In this document: piece by piece, positions 17,691 to 25,620 of the stretch
Layout of the letters: each line of letters starts with the position of its first letter
Numbering within the stretch: position 1 is the first letter of the stretch
Source of the DNA: Lachnospiraceae bacterium
Lineage (GTDB): Bacteria > Bacillota > Clostridia > Lachnospirales > Lachnospiraceae
Reading direction: 5' to 3'
Assembly (NCBI GenBank): GCA_021199495.1
Contig: JAJQHY010000089.1
Span: 1 to 64,000 of the forward strand
DNA length: 64,000 nt
Notes under the pieces: generated by a model
Seen by the model: only the letters and a program-made list of their open reading frames with translations
Databases searched by the model: none
What the model was told of the DNA's origin: nothing
Made by a program: the position numbers and the translations under genes

Positions 17691-17730
17691 AAAAAGCACC
17701 CCGACGCAGAAATGCGAAGGGGTGCTTTTT
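17691..17730 (+). terminator. Rho-independent terminator of pckA
   Basis: Perfect 12-bp stem (17691-17702 AAAAAGCACCCC with 17719-17730), 16-base loop, T run built into the 3' arm. Confidence 0.9.
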
Positions 17731-17748
17731 GTGTGAATCGTTACATTA

Positions 17749-17935
17749 AAAACCAGAATGGAACCTCTGCCAATTGACTCCTAGCCGAGGCCAGGTGGGT
17801 GACCGCAGCATGTGTTTTTGCCTTCCCCTGCACAAGGATAAATCCGGAGGCCTGACAGCTGCACAGCAATATAGGAATCCCGTTTAAAGTAGTTGTAGGT
17901 TCAAATACAGCAGAAGTTGAAAGCCATTCTGGCTA
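17749..17935 (+). ncRNA. ssrS: Probable 6S RNA
   Basis: The stretch between pckA and the SpoIID gene has no open frame but folds on itself over about 185 bases. A perfect 9-bp closing stem joins 17753-17761 (CCAGAATGG) and 17924-17932, and it continues inward with near-perfect pairing of AACCTCTGC to GCAGAAGTT. Further in, AGGCC and GGCCT pair, leaving unpaired stretches on both sides. Size, long closing stem and large central bubble fit 6S RNA, the RNA-polymerase sigma-A decoy. A 3'-side GGTTCAA followed by ACAGC resembles the E. coli 6S RNA. No T-run terminator follows, and 6S RNAs are usually processed. Strand is inferred from this match; the remaining bases to 18055 show nothing further. 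Confidence 0.6.
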
Positions 17936-18055
17936 CTCATATTATATACAATTCAACTCCGAAAAACAACTGCTAATTTGTGGATTCGGAAATTTGTTGC
18001 ATTGATTTCAAAATCCGGACATACATTAACTTAAGGACAAAGTCGGGAGATTGGA

Positions 18056-19618
18056 ATGCGGAGTGATTTAAACAGACGTGATACGCGGACTCATTTCAGA
18101 CGTCTGCGTTTCTGGTGGGCTGTTTCCTTTCTGCTGCTTTTGGGGCTTCTGTTATTTATTCACTTTCAAAATGAGGAAGGAGAGGAAGATACGCCGGAGA
18201 AAACAACTGGAGATGAAATCATCGCAGAGGACATTGACAGGCTGACGGAAAGCCCGGATATTCGCGTCCTGATACAGTCCGGTTGTTACGATGGCATTTA
18301 TCACAGCAGTGTCACGGTGACGTTCCCGGATGGAGGATATCTTTTATTTTATCGGAATAACGGATGGACAAAGCATACCATTTCGGCTGGCGATACGTTC
18401 GTGATTGCGCAAAGCGGCAGCGATTATAATCTTTCCAAAGACGAGATGGTTGTCCTGCTTCCCTCCGAAACGGATGGTGTCACAGTCATCGGGAGCATCG
18501 TAAGAAACCGCAGTATCTGCGGCTATCCCGGAAGAATTGAGATTTCCTCATCCGCAGATGGACTGACAGTTGTGAACATCCTGCCGCTGGAGACCTATTT
18601 AAAACTGGTAGTTCCCAGTGAGATGCCCGCTTCTTTTGACAAAGAAGCGTTAAAGGCGCAGGCCATTCTGGCCAGAACCTATGCGTACAAATATCTTTTA
18701 AGCCCTGCCTATGAGGAGCTTAAAGCCCATGTAGACGACAGTATTTCCTTCCAGGTATATGGAAATCTGGATGCAAATGAGGCGACAGATGAGGCAGTTG
18801 AGAGTACAGAAGGAGTGCTTTTATTTGACGGGAATAATCTGGCTGAGGTCTATTATTATTCTACATCCTGGGGATTTGGCACGGACGGTACTGTCTGGGG
18901 AGGGGACGGACAGACTTATCTTCAGGCTCTCCGGATCGGTTCAGGCACTCTGCACAACAGCCTGTGGAATCTGACAGGAGAAGAAGCCGAGTCATATCTG
19001 TTACAATATCTGAAATCGGAATCAGTTTTCCGGAAAATGATGGATGAGCCGTTTGTTCCCGCGTATGAATCAGAGCTTCCCTGGTTCAGATGGCAGGCGG
19101 TGAATGAAGCTGTGGATGTAACGGAGATGGAAAAGCGGCTGAAAGAACGATATGCCTCTGATCCGTCATCGGTTCTGACGCGGAATAAAGACGGCAGCTT
19201 TTCAGGCGGAATTATAAAAAGCATCGGTGTCCTTCAGAATATTGAAGTATATGAGCGAGGAGAAGGCGGAATTGTGGAGAGTCTTCTGATTACCGGCAGC
19301 AAAAATACATATCTTGTGAAGCGTGAATATAATATTCGCTATGTGTTATGTTCCTCTGACGTACAGATTACACGACAGGATGGCGTGACTGTCGATGGAA
19401 ATTCACTGCTGCCAAGCGGATTTTTTTATGTTTTCACTACCAAAACAGGACAAAATGGTTTATCATATACTTTATACGGCGGGGGTTACGGCCACGGTGT
19501 CGGCATGAGCCAGAACGGGGCTGACCAGATGGCGTGTGCAGGCCTGGGCTGCGAAGAAATTCTGATGTTTTATTTTCCGGACACAAGATTGGTGAAATAT
19601 GAAAGAACTGATTCATGA
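18056..19618 (+). CDS. SpoIID/LytB domain protein
   Basis: A 520-residue membrane-anchored protein with a SpoIID-type lytic transglycosylase fold. Residues 20-40 are a single transmembrane helix (SFLLLLGLLLFIHF), leaving the rest outside the cytoplasm. The SpoIID domain spans roughly residues 155-515; the catalytic glutamate is expected in VPSEMP near residue 189, and the C-terminal YGHGVGMSQNGADQMA is the family hallmark. The spacing between these is longer than in Bacillus SpoIID, with an insertion around residues 300-400, so it is a SpoIID-like paralogue rather than necessarily the sporulation enzyme. A GGAGATTGGA ribosome site precedes the ATG. The next gene overlaps its end by 20 bases. 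Confidence 0.85.
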   Translation: MRSDLNRRDTRTHFRRLRFWWAVSFLLLLGLLLFIHFQNEEGEEDTPEKTTGDEIIAEDIDRLTESPDIRVLIQSGCYDGIYHSSVTVTFPDGGYLLFYRNNGWTKHTISAGDTFVIAQSGSDYNLSKDEMVVLLPSETDGVTVIGSIVRNRSICGYPGRIEISSSADGLTVVNILPLETYLKLVVPSEMPASFDKEALKAQAILARTYAYKYLLSPAYEELKAHVDDSISFQVYGNLDANEATDEAVESTEGVLLFDGNNLAEVYYYSTSWGFGTDGTVWGGDGQTYLQALRIGSGTLHNSLWNLTGEEAESYLLQYLKSESVFRKMMDEPFVPAYESELPWFRWQAVNEAVDVTEMEKRLKERYASDPSSVLTRNKDGSFSGGIIKSIGVLQNIEVYERGEGGIVESLLITGSKNTYLVKREYNIRYVLCSSDVQITRQDGVTVDGNSLLPSGFFYVFTTKTGQNGLSYTLYGGGYGHGVGMSQNGADQMACAGLGCEEILMFYFPDTRLVKYERTDS

Positions 19619-20405
19619 GATATATTGTTTTGTCCACGGGGCAAGTGAGCATGACCTGGCCAGCAACGCGGCCGCGACGGCTTTTTTCACGCTTCTGTCT
19701 TTTGTCCCGATTCTGACGGTAGTCAGCAGTATCCTGCCTTTCACGGCAGTGACGGAGACCATGGTACTGGAAATCATAACTGCCATTTTCCCGCAGGTAA
19801 CAGAGAGTTTTTTTGCCTCTCTGATTACTTATATTTACGATACCAACGCAGGAGTGATTTCCTTTTCTGTGATGATCGCAGTATGGTCGGCCGGAAAGGG
19901 CATGCTTTCCTTAATCCGCGGTATGAATGAAATATTCCATGACCACGAAGAGCGCGGCTATCTGAAGCTGAGGATCATATCCAGCCTGTATATGCTGCTT
20001 CTGATCGCGGCCATGATGCTGGTTCTGGTGGTGGGTGTTTTCGGCCAGAGTATCATTCACTTTTTATTTGCTGATTTTCCGGTTATTCTCAAAGCGTTGG
20101 AGCGCTTCTTAAGTTTCCGCTTTTTACTGTCCATTGTGCTGATGGGTGTGATTTATACCCTGATTTATACTTATCTGCCGAACAGGAAAACGGAAATCAG
20201 AAAACAATTACTGCCGGGATTTTTAGCATCCGCGTGCTGTACCATCTTTTCCTACGGTTTTTCCATCTACGTGGATTATTTTAATGATTTTTCATATTAC
20301 GGCGGTCTGAATATCATTATTATTATCATGTTCTGGATGTATTTTACGATGTATATCATTCTCTACGGAGCGTATCTGAGTCTGGTGATTAACGGGGAAG
20401 GATGA
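19599..20405 (+). CDS. YihY/BrkB-family inner membrane protein
   Basis: A 268-residue polytopic membrane protein of the YihY family (Pfam Virul_fac_BrkB; once mislabelled RNase BN). The family N-terminus ASEHDLASNAAATAFFTLLSFVPIL leads into the first helix, and about six hydrophobic segments follow, ending with the paired YYGGLNIIIIIMFWMYFTMYIILYGAYLS helices that carry the conserved 'YG' signature. Function is not established; transport or envelope roles have been suggested. Translationally coupled by a 20-base overlap to the SpoIID-like gene. Confidence 0.88.
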   Translation: MKELIHEIYCFVHGASEHDLASNAAATAFFTLLSFVPILTVVSSILPFTAVTETMVLEIITAIFPQVTESFFASLITYIYDTNAGVISFSVMIAVWSAGKGMLSLIRGMNEIFHDHEERGYLKLRIISSLYMLLLIAAMMLVLVVGVFGQSIIHFLFADFPVILKALERFLSFRFLLSIVLMGVIYTLIYTYLPNRKTEIRKQLLPGFLASACCTIFSYGFSIYVDYFNDFSYYGGLNIIIIIMFWMYFTMYIILYGAYLSLVINGEG

Positions 20406-20426
20406 TATTGCACCTTTCAAAAGAGG

Positions 20427-20455
20427 TTGACAGTTTCAAAAGAAACGGATATCAT
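20427..20455 (+). promoter_or_regulatory. Promoter of the M18 aminopeptidase gene
   Basis: Perfect TTGACA at 20427-20432, 17-base spacer, TATCAT at 20450-20455, just after the YihY stop. The transcription start would be near 20462, about 30 bases before the gene. Confidence 0.75.
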
Positions 20456-20494
20456 AAATGAATGCAGTGATTCTTACAAAACAAGGAGGATATC

Positions 20495-21940
20495 ATGGAA
20501 CAAAAGAACATCTGGAATAAATATGATTCGGAGACGATTGATAAAGTCAACGTACTGGCCGATTCATACCGTGCATTTCTGGATAACGGCAAGACAGAGC
20601 GGGAGTGCATCGATCAGACAGTGGAAATGATCGAGGATGCCGGCTACATTTCTCTTGCGAAAGCCATTGAGGAAGGCAGAAAGCTTTCTGTGGGCGACAA
20701 AGTTTATTATGTACATATGAATAAATCCATCGCCATGTTTCAGATCGGCACCAAACCGCTGACTGAGGGTATGAATATCCTGGGTGCGCATATCGATTCC
20801 CCGAGAATTGATATCAAACAGAACCCGCTTTATGAGGACAGAGAGTTTGCCTATCTGGATGCGCACTATTACGGCGGCATCAAAAAGTATCAGTGGGTCG
20901 CGCTGCCGCTTGCCCTTCACGGCGTTGTGGTGAAAAAGGACATGAGCACCGTGATTGTGAATATCGGTGAGGACGAGGATGATCCGGTATTTTTCATTTC
21001 CGATATTTTAGTTCACCTGGCGCAGGAACAGATGGCAAAGCCGGCCGGCAAAGCCATTTCCGGTGAAGCGCTGGATCTGATTGTCGGCAACCGCCCAATC
21101 GCGGAGGAGCCCGCAAAAGAGGAAGAGGAAGGTGCCGAAAAGTCTGAGAAGGAAAAGGGCGGTCCCGCCAGAGATGCGGTCAAAAAAGCCGTTCTGGAGA
21201 TCTTAAAAGAGCAGTACAACATTGAGGAAGAGGACTTCCTTTCCGCGGAGCTGGAGATCGTACCGGCCGGCAAATCAAGAGAGGCAGGCCTTGACAGAAG
21301 CATGATTTTAGGCTACGGTCAGGACGACAGAGTCTGCGCGTTTACCTCTCTGAAGGCCATGCTCGATCTTGGCATCACGGAAAAGACGGTTTGCTGCCTT
21401 CTGGTGGACAAGGAAGAGGTTGGAAGCGTCGGCGCGACCGGCATGAACAGCCTGTTCTTTGAAAATACGGTTGCGGAGCTGATGGAGCTTTGCGGATCTT
21501 ATTCCGAACTCGATTTAAGACGCTGCTTACAGCACAGCTGCATGCTTTCAAGCGATGTGTCCGCAGCCTTTGATCCGCTGTACGCGGGCTGTTTTGAGCC
21601 CAAAAACTCCGCTTATTTCGGACATGGTATTGTTCTGAATAAATTTACGGGTAGAGGCGGCAAGAGCGGCTCCAATGACGCGAACGCAGAATATGTGGCG
21701 CACCTGCGCAGCATTTTTGAGAAAGAGGATGTATCCTTCCAGACGGCCGAGCTTGGTAAGGTTGACGTGGGCGGCGGCGGCACCATCGCCTATATTCTTG
21801 CCAGATATGGAATGAACGTCATTGACAGCGGTGTCCCTGTCTTAAGCATGCACGCTCCGTGGGAGGCAACCTCCAAGATTGACGTCTATGAGGCGTACAG
21901 AGGGTATATCGCTTTTGCATCGGATGCGGACTTATATTAA
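20495..21940 (+). CDS. M18-family aminopeptidase
   Basis: A 481-residue zinc aminopeptidase of family M18 that trims acidic or neutral N-terminal residues in the cytosol. Metal and active-site segments are visible: LGAHIDSPRIDIK near residue 90, VDKEEVGSVGATGMNS near 310 (catalytic and metal-binding Glu), SSDVSAAFDP, and the closing DVGGGGTIAYI and SMHAPWEATSKIDVYEAYR with the last ligand His. Residues about 200-235 are a charged Glu/Lys-rich insertion (KEEEEGAEKSEKEKGG) typical of the longer Clostridia type. AAGGAGG lies ahead of the ATG and an independent promoter upstream. Confidence 0.92.
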   Translation: MEQKNIWNKYDSETIDKVNVLADSYRAFLDNGKTERECIDQTVEMIEDAGYISLAKAIEEGRKLSVGDKVYYVHMNKSIAMFQIGTKPLTEGMNILGAHIDSPRIDIKQNPLYEDREFAYLDAHYYGGIKKYQWVALPLALHGVVVKKDMSTVIVNIGEDEDDPVFFISDILVHLAQEQMAKPAGKAISGEALDLIVGNRPIAEEPAKEEEEGAEKSEKEKGGPARDAVKKAVLEILKEQYNIEEEDFLSAELEIVPAGKSREAGLDRSMILGYGQDDRVCAFTSLKAMLDLGITEKTVCCLLVDKEEVGSVGATGMNSLFFENTVAELMELCGSYSELDLRRCLQHSCMLSSDVSAAFDPLYAGCFEPKNSAYFGHGIVLNKFTGRGGKSGSNDANAEYVAHLRSIFEKEDVSFQTAELGKVDVGGGGTIAYILARYGMNVIDSGVPVLSMHAPWEATSKIDVYEAYRGYIAFASDADLY

Positions 21941-21972
21941 AATCCATTCGTAACTGTTAAATCAATTTTAGC

Positions 21973-22001
21973 TTGCAAAGAGCTGTCAGATAGACTATAC
22001 T
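21973..22001 (+). promoter_or_regulatory. Promoter of the NUDIX gene
   Basis: TTGCAA at 21973-21978, 17-base spacer, TATACT at 21996-22001, about 44 bases before the ATG. Confidence 0.7.
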
Positions 22002-22044
22002 ATGCGTAAGTCGCAACGACCCACCAGATACAGGAGGTGCTGAC

Positions 22045-22485
22045 ATGCTTCAGGCAACAAGCTGTGGCGGTGTGGTTATTTTCAGAGGCAAAATCCTTCT
22101 GCTTTACAAAAATTATCACAACAAGTATGAAGGATGGGTACTGCCGAAGGGAACAGTGGAAGAAGGCGAAACGTTCGAACAGACAGCCTTACGGGAGGTG
22201 TCAGAGGAATCCGGCGCCAAAGGCACCATCAGACAGTATGTAGGCAAGAGCGAATATACGTTTATGGTTCCCGAAGATACTGTATCCAAGGAAGTTCATT
22301 GGTTTTTGATGTCTGCGGAAAGCTATTACAGCAAGCCACAACGCGAAGAATTTTTTGTGGACTCTGGCTTCTATAAGTATCACGAGGCATATCATCTGCT
22401 GCGTTTTCCAAATGAAAAGCAGATTCTGGAAAAGGCCTATCATGCTTATATCGAAATGCGCAAACAGGGTTCCTGGGAAAACTGA
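22045..22485 (+). CDS. NUDIX hydrolase
   Basis: A 146-residue single-domain NUDIX pyrophosphohydrolase. The catalytic NUDIX box is complete: starting at Gly in PKGTVEEGE, then REVSEESGAKG, matching Gx5Ex7REUxEExGU. The N-terminus (SCGGVVIFRGKILLLYKN) and the short overall length resemble MutT/Ap4A-hydrolase-like proteins such as diadenosine tetraphosphate hydrolases. The exact nucleotide cannot be told from sequence. AGGAGG precedes the ATG; the gene has its own promoter and terminator, so it is a single-gene unit. Confidence 0.9.
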   Translation: MLQATSCGGVVIFRGKILLLYKNYHNKYEGWVLPKGTVEEGETFEQTALREVSEESGAKGTIRQYVGKSEYTFMVPEDTVSKEVHWFLMSAESYYSKPQREEFFVDSGFYKYHEAYHLLRFPNEKQILEKAYHAYIEMRKQGSWEN

Positions 22486-22547
22486 CACGATGATCATTCA
22501 TTGTCTCAGTTCCCGAACAGGAGGACACTGCAATACAGTTGAATCTG

Positions 22548-22577
22548 AAAACGGCAGGGTGTTATTCCTGCCGTTTT
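22548..22577 (+). terminator. Rho-independent terminator after the NUDIX gene
   Basis: Perfect 11-bp stem (22548-22558 AAAACGGCAGG with 22567-22577), eight-base loop, short T run in the 3' arm. Confidence 0.75.
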
Positions 22578-22631
22578 GCATAGAATGATTTTGCAAACGG
22601 ATGTATGCAGGCTTAAAAAAGGAGGCAGAAT

Positions 22632-22958
22632 ATGGATGTCAGTCAGAAACTGCTTTACGGGAGCGGTATATGTGATGCGGATCCTGACGGATTACGAAAT
22701 GATCTGATTAATCGCCGCCTTCCTGACACCTATTATGCGATTGTCTATACAGTATCTGCTTCCCTTGAGATTTATTCGTTCAGAATGCTTCATTATAATT
22801 CCGGCATATTGCGGCCCGGAGATCTGATCGTGGGACTGGCTGCCTCAAAGGAGGAAGCATACAGCCTGATTCTGGAGATCATGGACCAGATCTATGCGCT
22901 GGGGAAATACCGGAATCTTCAGCATTTTATGGAAGAACAGTTAGGAGTGAAGCCTTGA
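22632..22958 (+). CDS. Conserved hypothetical protein upstream of DUF2953-gerW
   Basis: A 108-residue soluble protein that I do not recognise. AAAGGAGG lies eight bases ahead of the ATG, so translation is likely. There are no membrane segments or catalytic motifs; the C-terminal half looks helical. The stop codon overlaps the TTG start of the DUF2953 gene, and gerW follows, so the three genes form one unit. By position it may be connected to sporulation, but this is inference only. Confidence 0.65.
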   Translation: MDVSQKLLYGSGICDADPDGLRNDLINRRLPDTYYAIVYTVSASLEIYSFRMLHYNSGILRPGDLIVGLAASKEEAYSLILEIMDQIYALGKYRNLQHFMEEQLGVKP

Positions 22959-23854
22959 TTTGGATTTTGCTTTCCATTCTGAAAATCTTAGGGATTGTCC
23001 TGCTTATTCTCCTGGGGCTGATCGTCCTGCTCATATGTCTGGTGCTGTTCGCGCCGGTGAAATACCGGGCAAAGGGGGCAAAACATCCGGACGAGCTTTA
23101 TGTGAACGCATTTGTTTCCTATTTAAGGCCCCTGGTCAGGGTGAGGGTGGAATATCCATCTGATGAAATTTTATCGGTTAAAATTCTCTGGTTTGATCTG
23201 CTGCACCCAAAGGAGAAAAAAACAAAGAAAAAGAAAAGGGCAGAATATAAAATATATCCGGATCCCGCATTGGACAGCCAGGATACAGCGCCCATCGATA
23301 AAAGAATTATTGATGATATAGAATCACCAGCTGATCACGCTTACGATCCTAAAAAGAGTACGGAATCGACAAAAGCGCATTCTGCCGGGGAAAACAGCGG
23401 ATCCGATCATAACAGCCCCGGTCAATCTGCGCACAAAAAGGCCGGCCAAAAAGCAGCCCGGAAGGCAAAGAGCGCTTCGCATACCGGGAAAGATACAGAG
23501 AACAGACTTGTGGCGATCGCGGCGCTTCTGTACCCGTATAAAGAGATGTACCCGGATGTTCTCGGCCGCGTGTTTCATGCACTGAAATCCATCCTGCCGC
23601 GCAAATGCAATATTCATCTGATTTTCGGGACAGGCTCCCCGGACAATACCGGATATCTCTACGGCGCCTACTGCGCGCTTTCAGAATACCTGCCGGGAAC
23701 CATCGTTTTTGAGCCGGTGTGGATGGAGTCTTACCTGGATGTGGAATTTGAGCTGAGCGGAAAAATCCGCCTGATTCATTTTGTAACTGCCGCTGTGAAG
23801 ATCATTGCGGATAAACGTGTCAGAAGATTTATTTCAGAAATAAGGAGATTGTAG
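22955..23854 (+). CDS. DUF2953 domain protein (YtfI-like)
   Basis: A 299-residue protein with one strong N-terminal transmembrane segment (residues 4-30, almost pure Leu/Ile/Val) and a cytoplasmic or membrane-facing remainder. It resembles B. subtilis YtfI (DUF2953), which likewise sits directly upstream of ytfJ/gerW. Residues about 85-175 are a low-complexity Lys/Ser/Ala-rich linker (KEKKTKKKKRAEYK, then AHKKAGQKAARKAKS). The C-terminal part (IHLIFGTGSPDNTGYLYGAYCAL) carries the conserved segment. TTG start at 22955 behind TAGGAG, overlapping the upstream stop by four bases; a later in-frame ATG would lose the membrane helix. Confidence 0.78.
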   Translation: MIWILLSILKILGIVLLILLGLIVLLICLVLFAPVKYRAKGAKHPDELYVNAFVSYLRPLVRVRVEYPSDEILSVKILWFDLLHPKEKKTKKKKRAEYKIYPDPALDSQDTAPIDKRIIDDIESPADHAYDPKKSTESTKAHSAGENSGSDHNSPGQSAHKKAGQKAARKAKSASHTGKDTENRLVAIAALLYPYKEMYPDVLGRVFHALKSILPRKCNIHLIFGTGSPDNTGYLYGAYCALSEYLPGTIVFEPVWMESYLDVEFELSGKIRLIHFVTAAVKIIADKRVRRFISEIRRL

Positions 23855-23855
23855 T

Positions 23856-24248
23856 ATGGCAGACAAGCAGATTAACAGTATGATTGACACCCTGCTGCAG
23901 GGCATTGACGGGCTGGTTTCCACCAAGACGGTCGTGGGAGAGCCGACACAGATCGGTGATACCATCATTATTCCGTTAGTAGACGTATCCTTTGGTATGG
24001 GCGTAGGCGCAGGTTCTGTCGCTGACAGTAAAAAAGAGGCGCCCGGCGGCGGCGGTGTGACCGGCAAGATGTCCCCCAGCGCTGTTCTGGTGATCAGCAA
24101 TGGAATGACCCGTCTGATCAATGTCAGAAGCACGGATAATGTATCCAGGGCGCTTGACCTGATCCCGGAGATCATTCATAAGATCAAGCCTGACAAGACC
24201 AGTGACGACGATATTTTAAATACTGCGTTTCCGGAAGACGGGGAATAA
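23856..24248 (+). CDS. gerW: GerW/YtfJ-family spore protein
   Basis: A 130-residue protein of the GerW (YtfJ) family, which in Bacillus is needed for L-alanine germination of spores. Recognised from MIDTLLQGIDGLVSTKTVVGEPTQIGD, the conserved GMGVGAGSVAD with a Gly-rich loop (PGGGGVTGKMSP), and AVLVISNGMTRLINV. Preceded by AAGGAG and only one base from the DUF2953 gene. Its presence is a good sign that the organism forms endospores. Confidence 0.92.
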   Translation: MADKQINSMIDTLLQGIDGLVSTKTVVGEPTQIGDTIIIPLVDVSFGMGVGAGSVADSKKEAPGGGGVTGKMSPSAVLVISNGMTRLINVRSTDNVSRALDLIPEIIHKIKPDKTSDDDILNTAFPEDGE

Positions 24249-24279
24249 AAAGAACGGGAAGACTGATAATGCCTTCCCG
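24245..24279 (-). terminator. Terminator of the yggS-like gene
   Basis: Stem CGGGAAG (24255-24261) with 24273-24279. The T-rich tail (TTCTTTTTATT) occurs on the minus strand, so it mainly serves the converging YggS gene. Confidence 0.6.
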
Positions 24280-24302
24280 CAGGTGCCGTTGCATGACTTT
24301 GA

Positions 24303-25028
24303 TCAGACTTCAGCGGACCCGTAGTTACGCCTGCCGAAAACAGCGGTGCCCAGACGGATCATGGTAGATCCGCAGGCGATCGCGTCCTCGAAATCATCCG
24401 TCATTCCCATGGAAAGCGTATCCGCCTTTACATTCGGATAGTCACGGGATTTCAGTTCTTCATATAACCTCTGCATCTGCTGGAAATAGGCGGTGTTTCC
24501 GGTATTGGCGTCCGCAACAGGCGGGATGGCCATCAGGCCGCGAATCCGCAGGGAAGAAAGCGCGGAAAGTTCTTCAATGCAGGAGAACAGCTCCTGCGGC
24601 AGAATGCCGCTTTTGGCCTCTTCTAAGCCGATATTGACCTCAATCAGAATATCCTGAACGGTATTCCTTTTGGCAGCTTCTCTGGCGATTACTTCTCCTA
24701 AGTGAATGCTGCCCACGGACTGGATTAAAGAGACCTTACCGATCAGGTATTTTACCTTGTTGGTCTGAAGCGTGCCGATAAACTGCAGATCTGCGCCCTC
24801 GTAGGCGTTTAATTCGTATTTATCCAGAAGCTCCTGTACCTTATTTTCTCCGCAGCAGCGGATCCCACAGCGAATGGCCGCCTGCACACGCTCGGCGCTG
24901 TTCATTTTCGTGGCGGCTAAAAGTGTGATGTCCTTTGGGTCGCGGCCGGCTTTCTGCGTGGCCAGATCCATGCGTGAACGGATGTTCGCAATATTTGATT
25001 TTATCGTGAGGATTTCCTCTTCCGTCAT
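24303..25028 (-). CDS. YggS-family PLP homeostasis protein
   Basis: A 241-residue member of the PLPBP/YggS family, a fold-type III PLP-binding protein without known catalysis that buffers pyridoxal phosphate and affects amino-acid pools. The PLP lysine is Lys41 in LLAATKMNS; the phosphate-binding C-terminal block SMGMTDDFEDAIACGSTMIRLGTAVFG is intact. In many Firmicutes it lies by the cell division cluster (ylmE near sepF), but here it stands alone facing gerW, with dtd divergent on the other side. The ribosome site is GAGGAG. Confidence 0.93.
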   Translation of the reverse strand: MTEEEILTIKSNIANIRSRMDLATQKAGRDPKDITLLAATKMNSAERVQAAIRCGIRCCGENKVQELLDKYELNAYEGADLQFIGTLQTNKVKYLIGKVSLIQSVGSIHLGEVIAREAAKRNTVQDILIEVNIGLEEAKSGILPQELFSCIEELSALSSLRIRGLMAIPPVADANTGNTAYFQQMQRLYEELKSRDYPNVKADTLSMGMTDDFEDAIACGSTMIRLGTAVFGRRNYGSAEV

Positions 25029-25095
25029 ATTCTTATCTCCTCATATTTATCGTCAGACTTATCAAAAGCTATCAGTCGAAAGGAAACATGTACGT

Positions 25096-25542
25096 ATGAA
25101 ATTCGTCATTCAGAGAGTCAATCGTGCGGAAGTATCAGTGGAAGGAGAAAGCGTCGGCAGCATACAGAAAGGCTTTCTGGTTCTGATCGGCGTCTGCGAT
25201 ACAGACTCAAAGGAGACCGCCGATAAAATGATCCACAAAATGACCGGTCTGCGCATTTTTGAAGATGCGCAGGGCAAGACAAATCTGGCGTTGAAGGACG
25301 TCGGAGGCTCTCTGCTGTTAGTATCTCAGTTTACCCTTTATGCCAACTGCAAAAAAGGATTCCGACCCAGCTTTACGGATGCGGGTTCGCCCAAGCACGC
25401 GAAGGAGCTGTATGAATATATCATAAATGCGTGCAGAAAACTGGATTTTGCGGTAGAAACCGGCGTCTTTGGAGCGCACATGAATGTATCTCTGGAAAAT
25501 GACGGCCCGTTTACGATTGTATTAGACAGTGCGGTGCTGTAG
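25096..25542 (+). CDS. dtd: D-aminoacyl-tRNA deacylase
   Basis: A 148-residue proofreading enzyme that hydrolyses D-aminoacyl-tRNA and glycyl-tRNA(Ala). The two cross-subunit active-site motifs are present: SQFTLYA (with the preceding GGSLLLV) and the C-terminal NDGPFTI with the Gly-Pro pair. The ATG at 25096 behind AAGGAAAC starts with MKFVIQRV, the usual N-terminus; a longer reading from 24874 would run through the start of the opposite yggS gene. A terminator follows immediately. Confidence 0.94.
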   Translation: MKFVIQRVNRAEVSVEGESVGSIQKGFLVLIGVCDTDSKETADKMIHKMTGLRIFEDAQGKTNLALKDVGGSLLLVSQFTLYANCKKGFRPSFTDAGSPKHAKELYEYIINACRKLDFAVETGVFGAHMNVSLENDGPFTIVLDSAVL

Positions 25543-25543
25543 G

Positions 25544-25573
25544 GACAGTCTGATTTTAGGGCTGTCTTTTTTT
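25544..25573 (+). terminator. Terminator of dtd
   Basis: Eight-base stem with two G-T pairs (25544-25551 with 25559-25566) followed by seven T residues. Confidence 0.75.
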
Positions 25574-25577
25574 CTTT

Positions 25578-25606
25578 AAAAGGCGGCAGAATATCCAGCT
25601 GCCGCC
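25578..25606 (-). terminator. Terminator of the esterase/ATP-grasp operon
   Basis: Perfect eight-base GC-rich stem (25582-25589 GGCGGCAG with 25599-25606). The T run is on the minus strand, 14 bases after the ATP-grasp stop. Confidence 0.75.
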
Positions 25607-25620
25607 CATGAAACATTATT

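Noticed and set aside
17895..17920. tRNA T-loop-like GGTTCAAAT
   Set aside because: The flanking bases cannot form a T-stem and no other cloverleaf arms exist; better explained as part of the 6S-like RNA.
22591..22619. Promoter TTGCAA-17-TAAAAA before the 108-aa gene
   Set aside because: The start site would fall within the ribosome-binding region, too close to the ATG.
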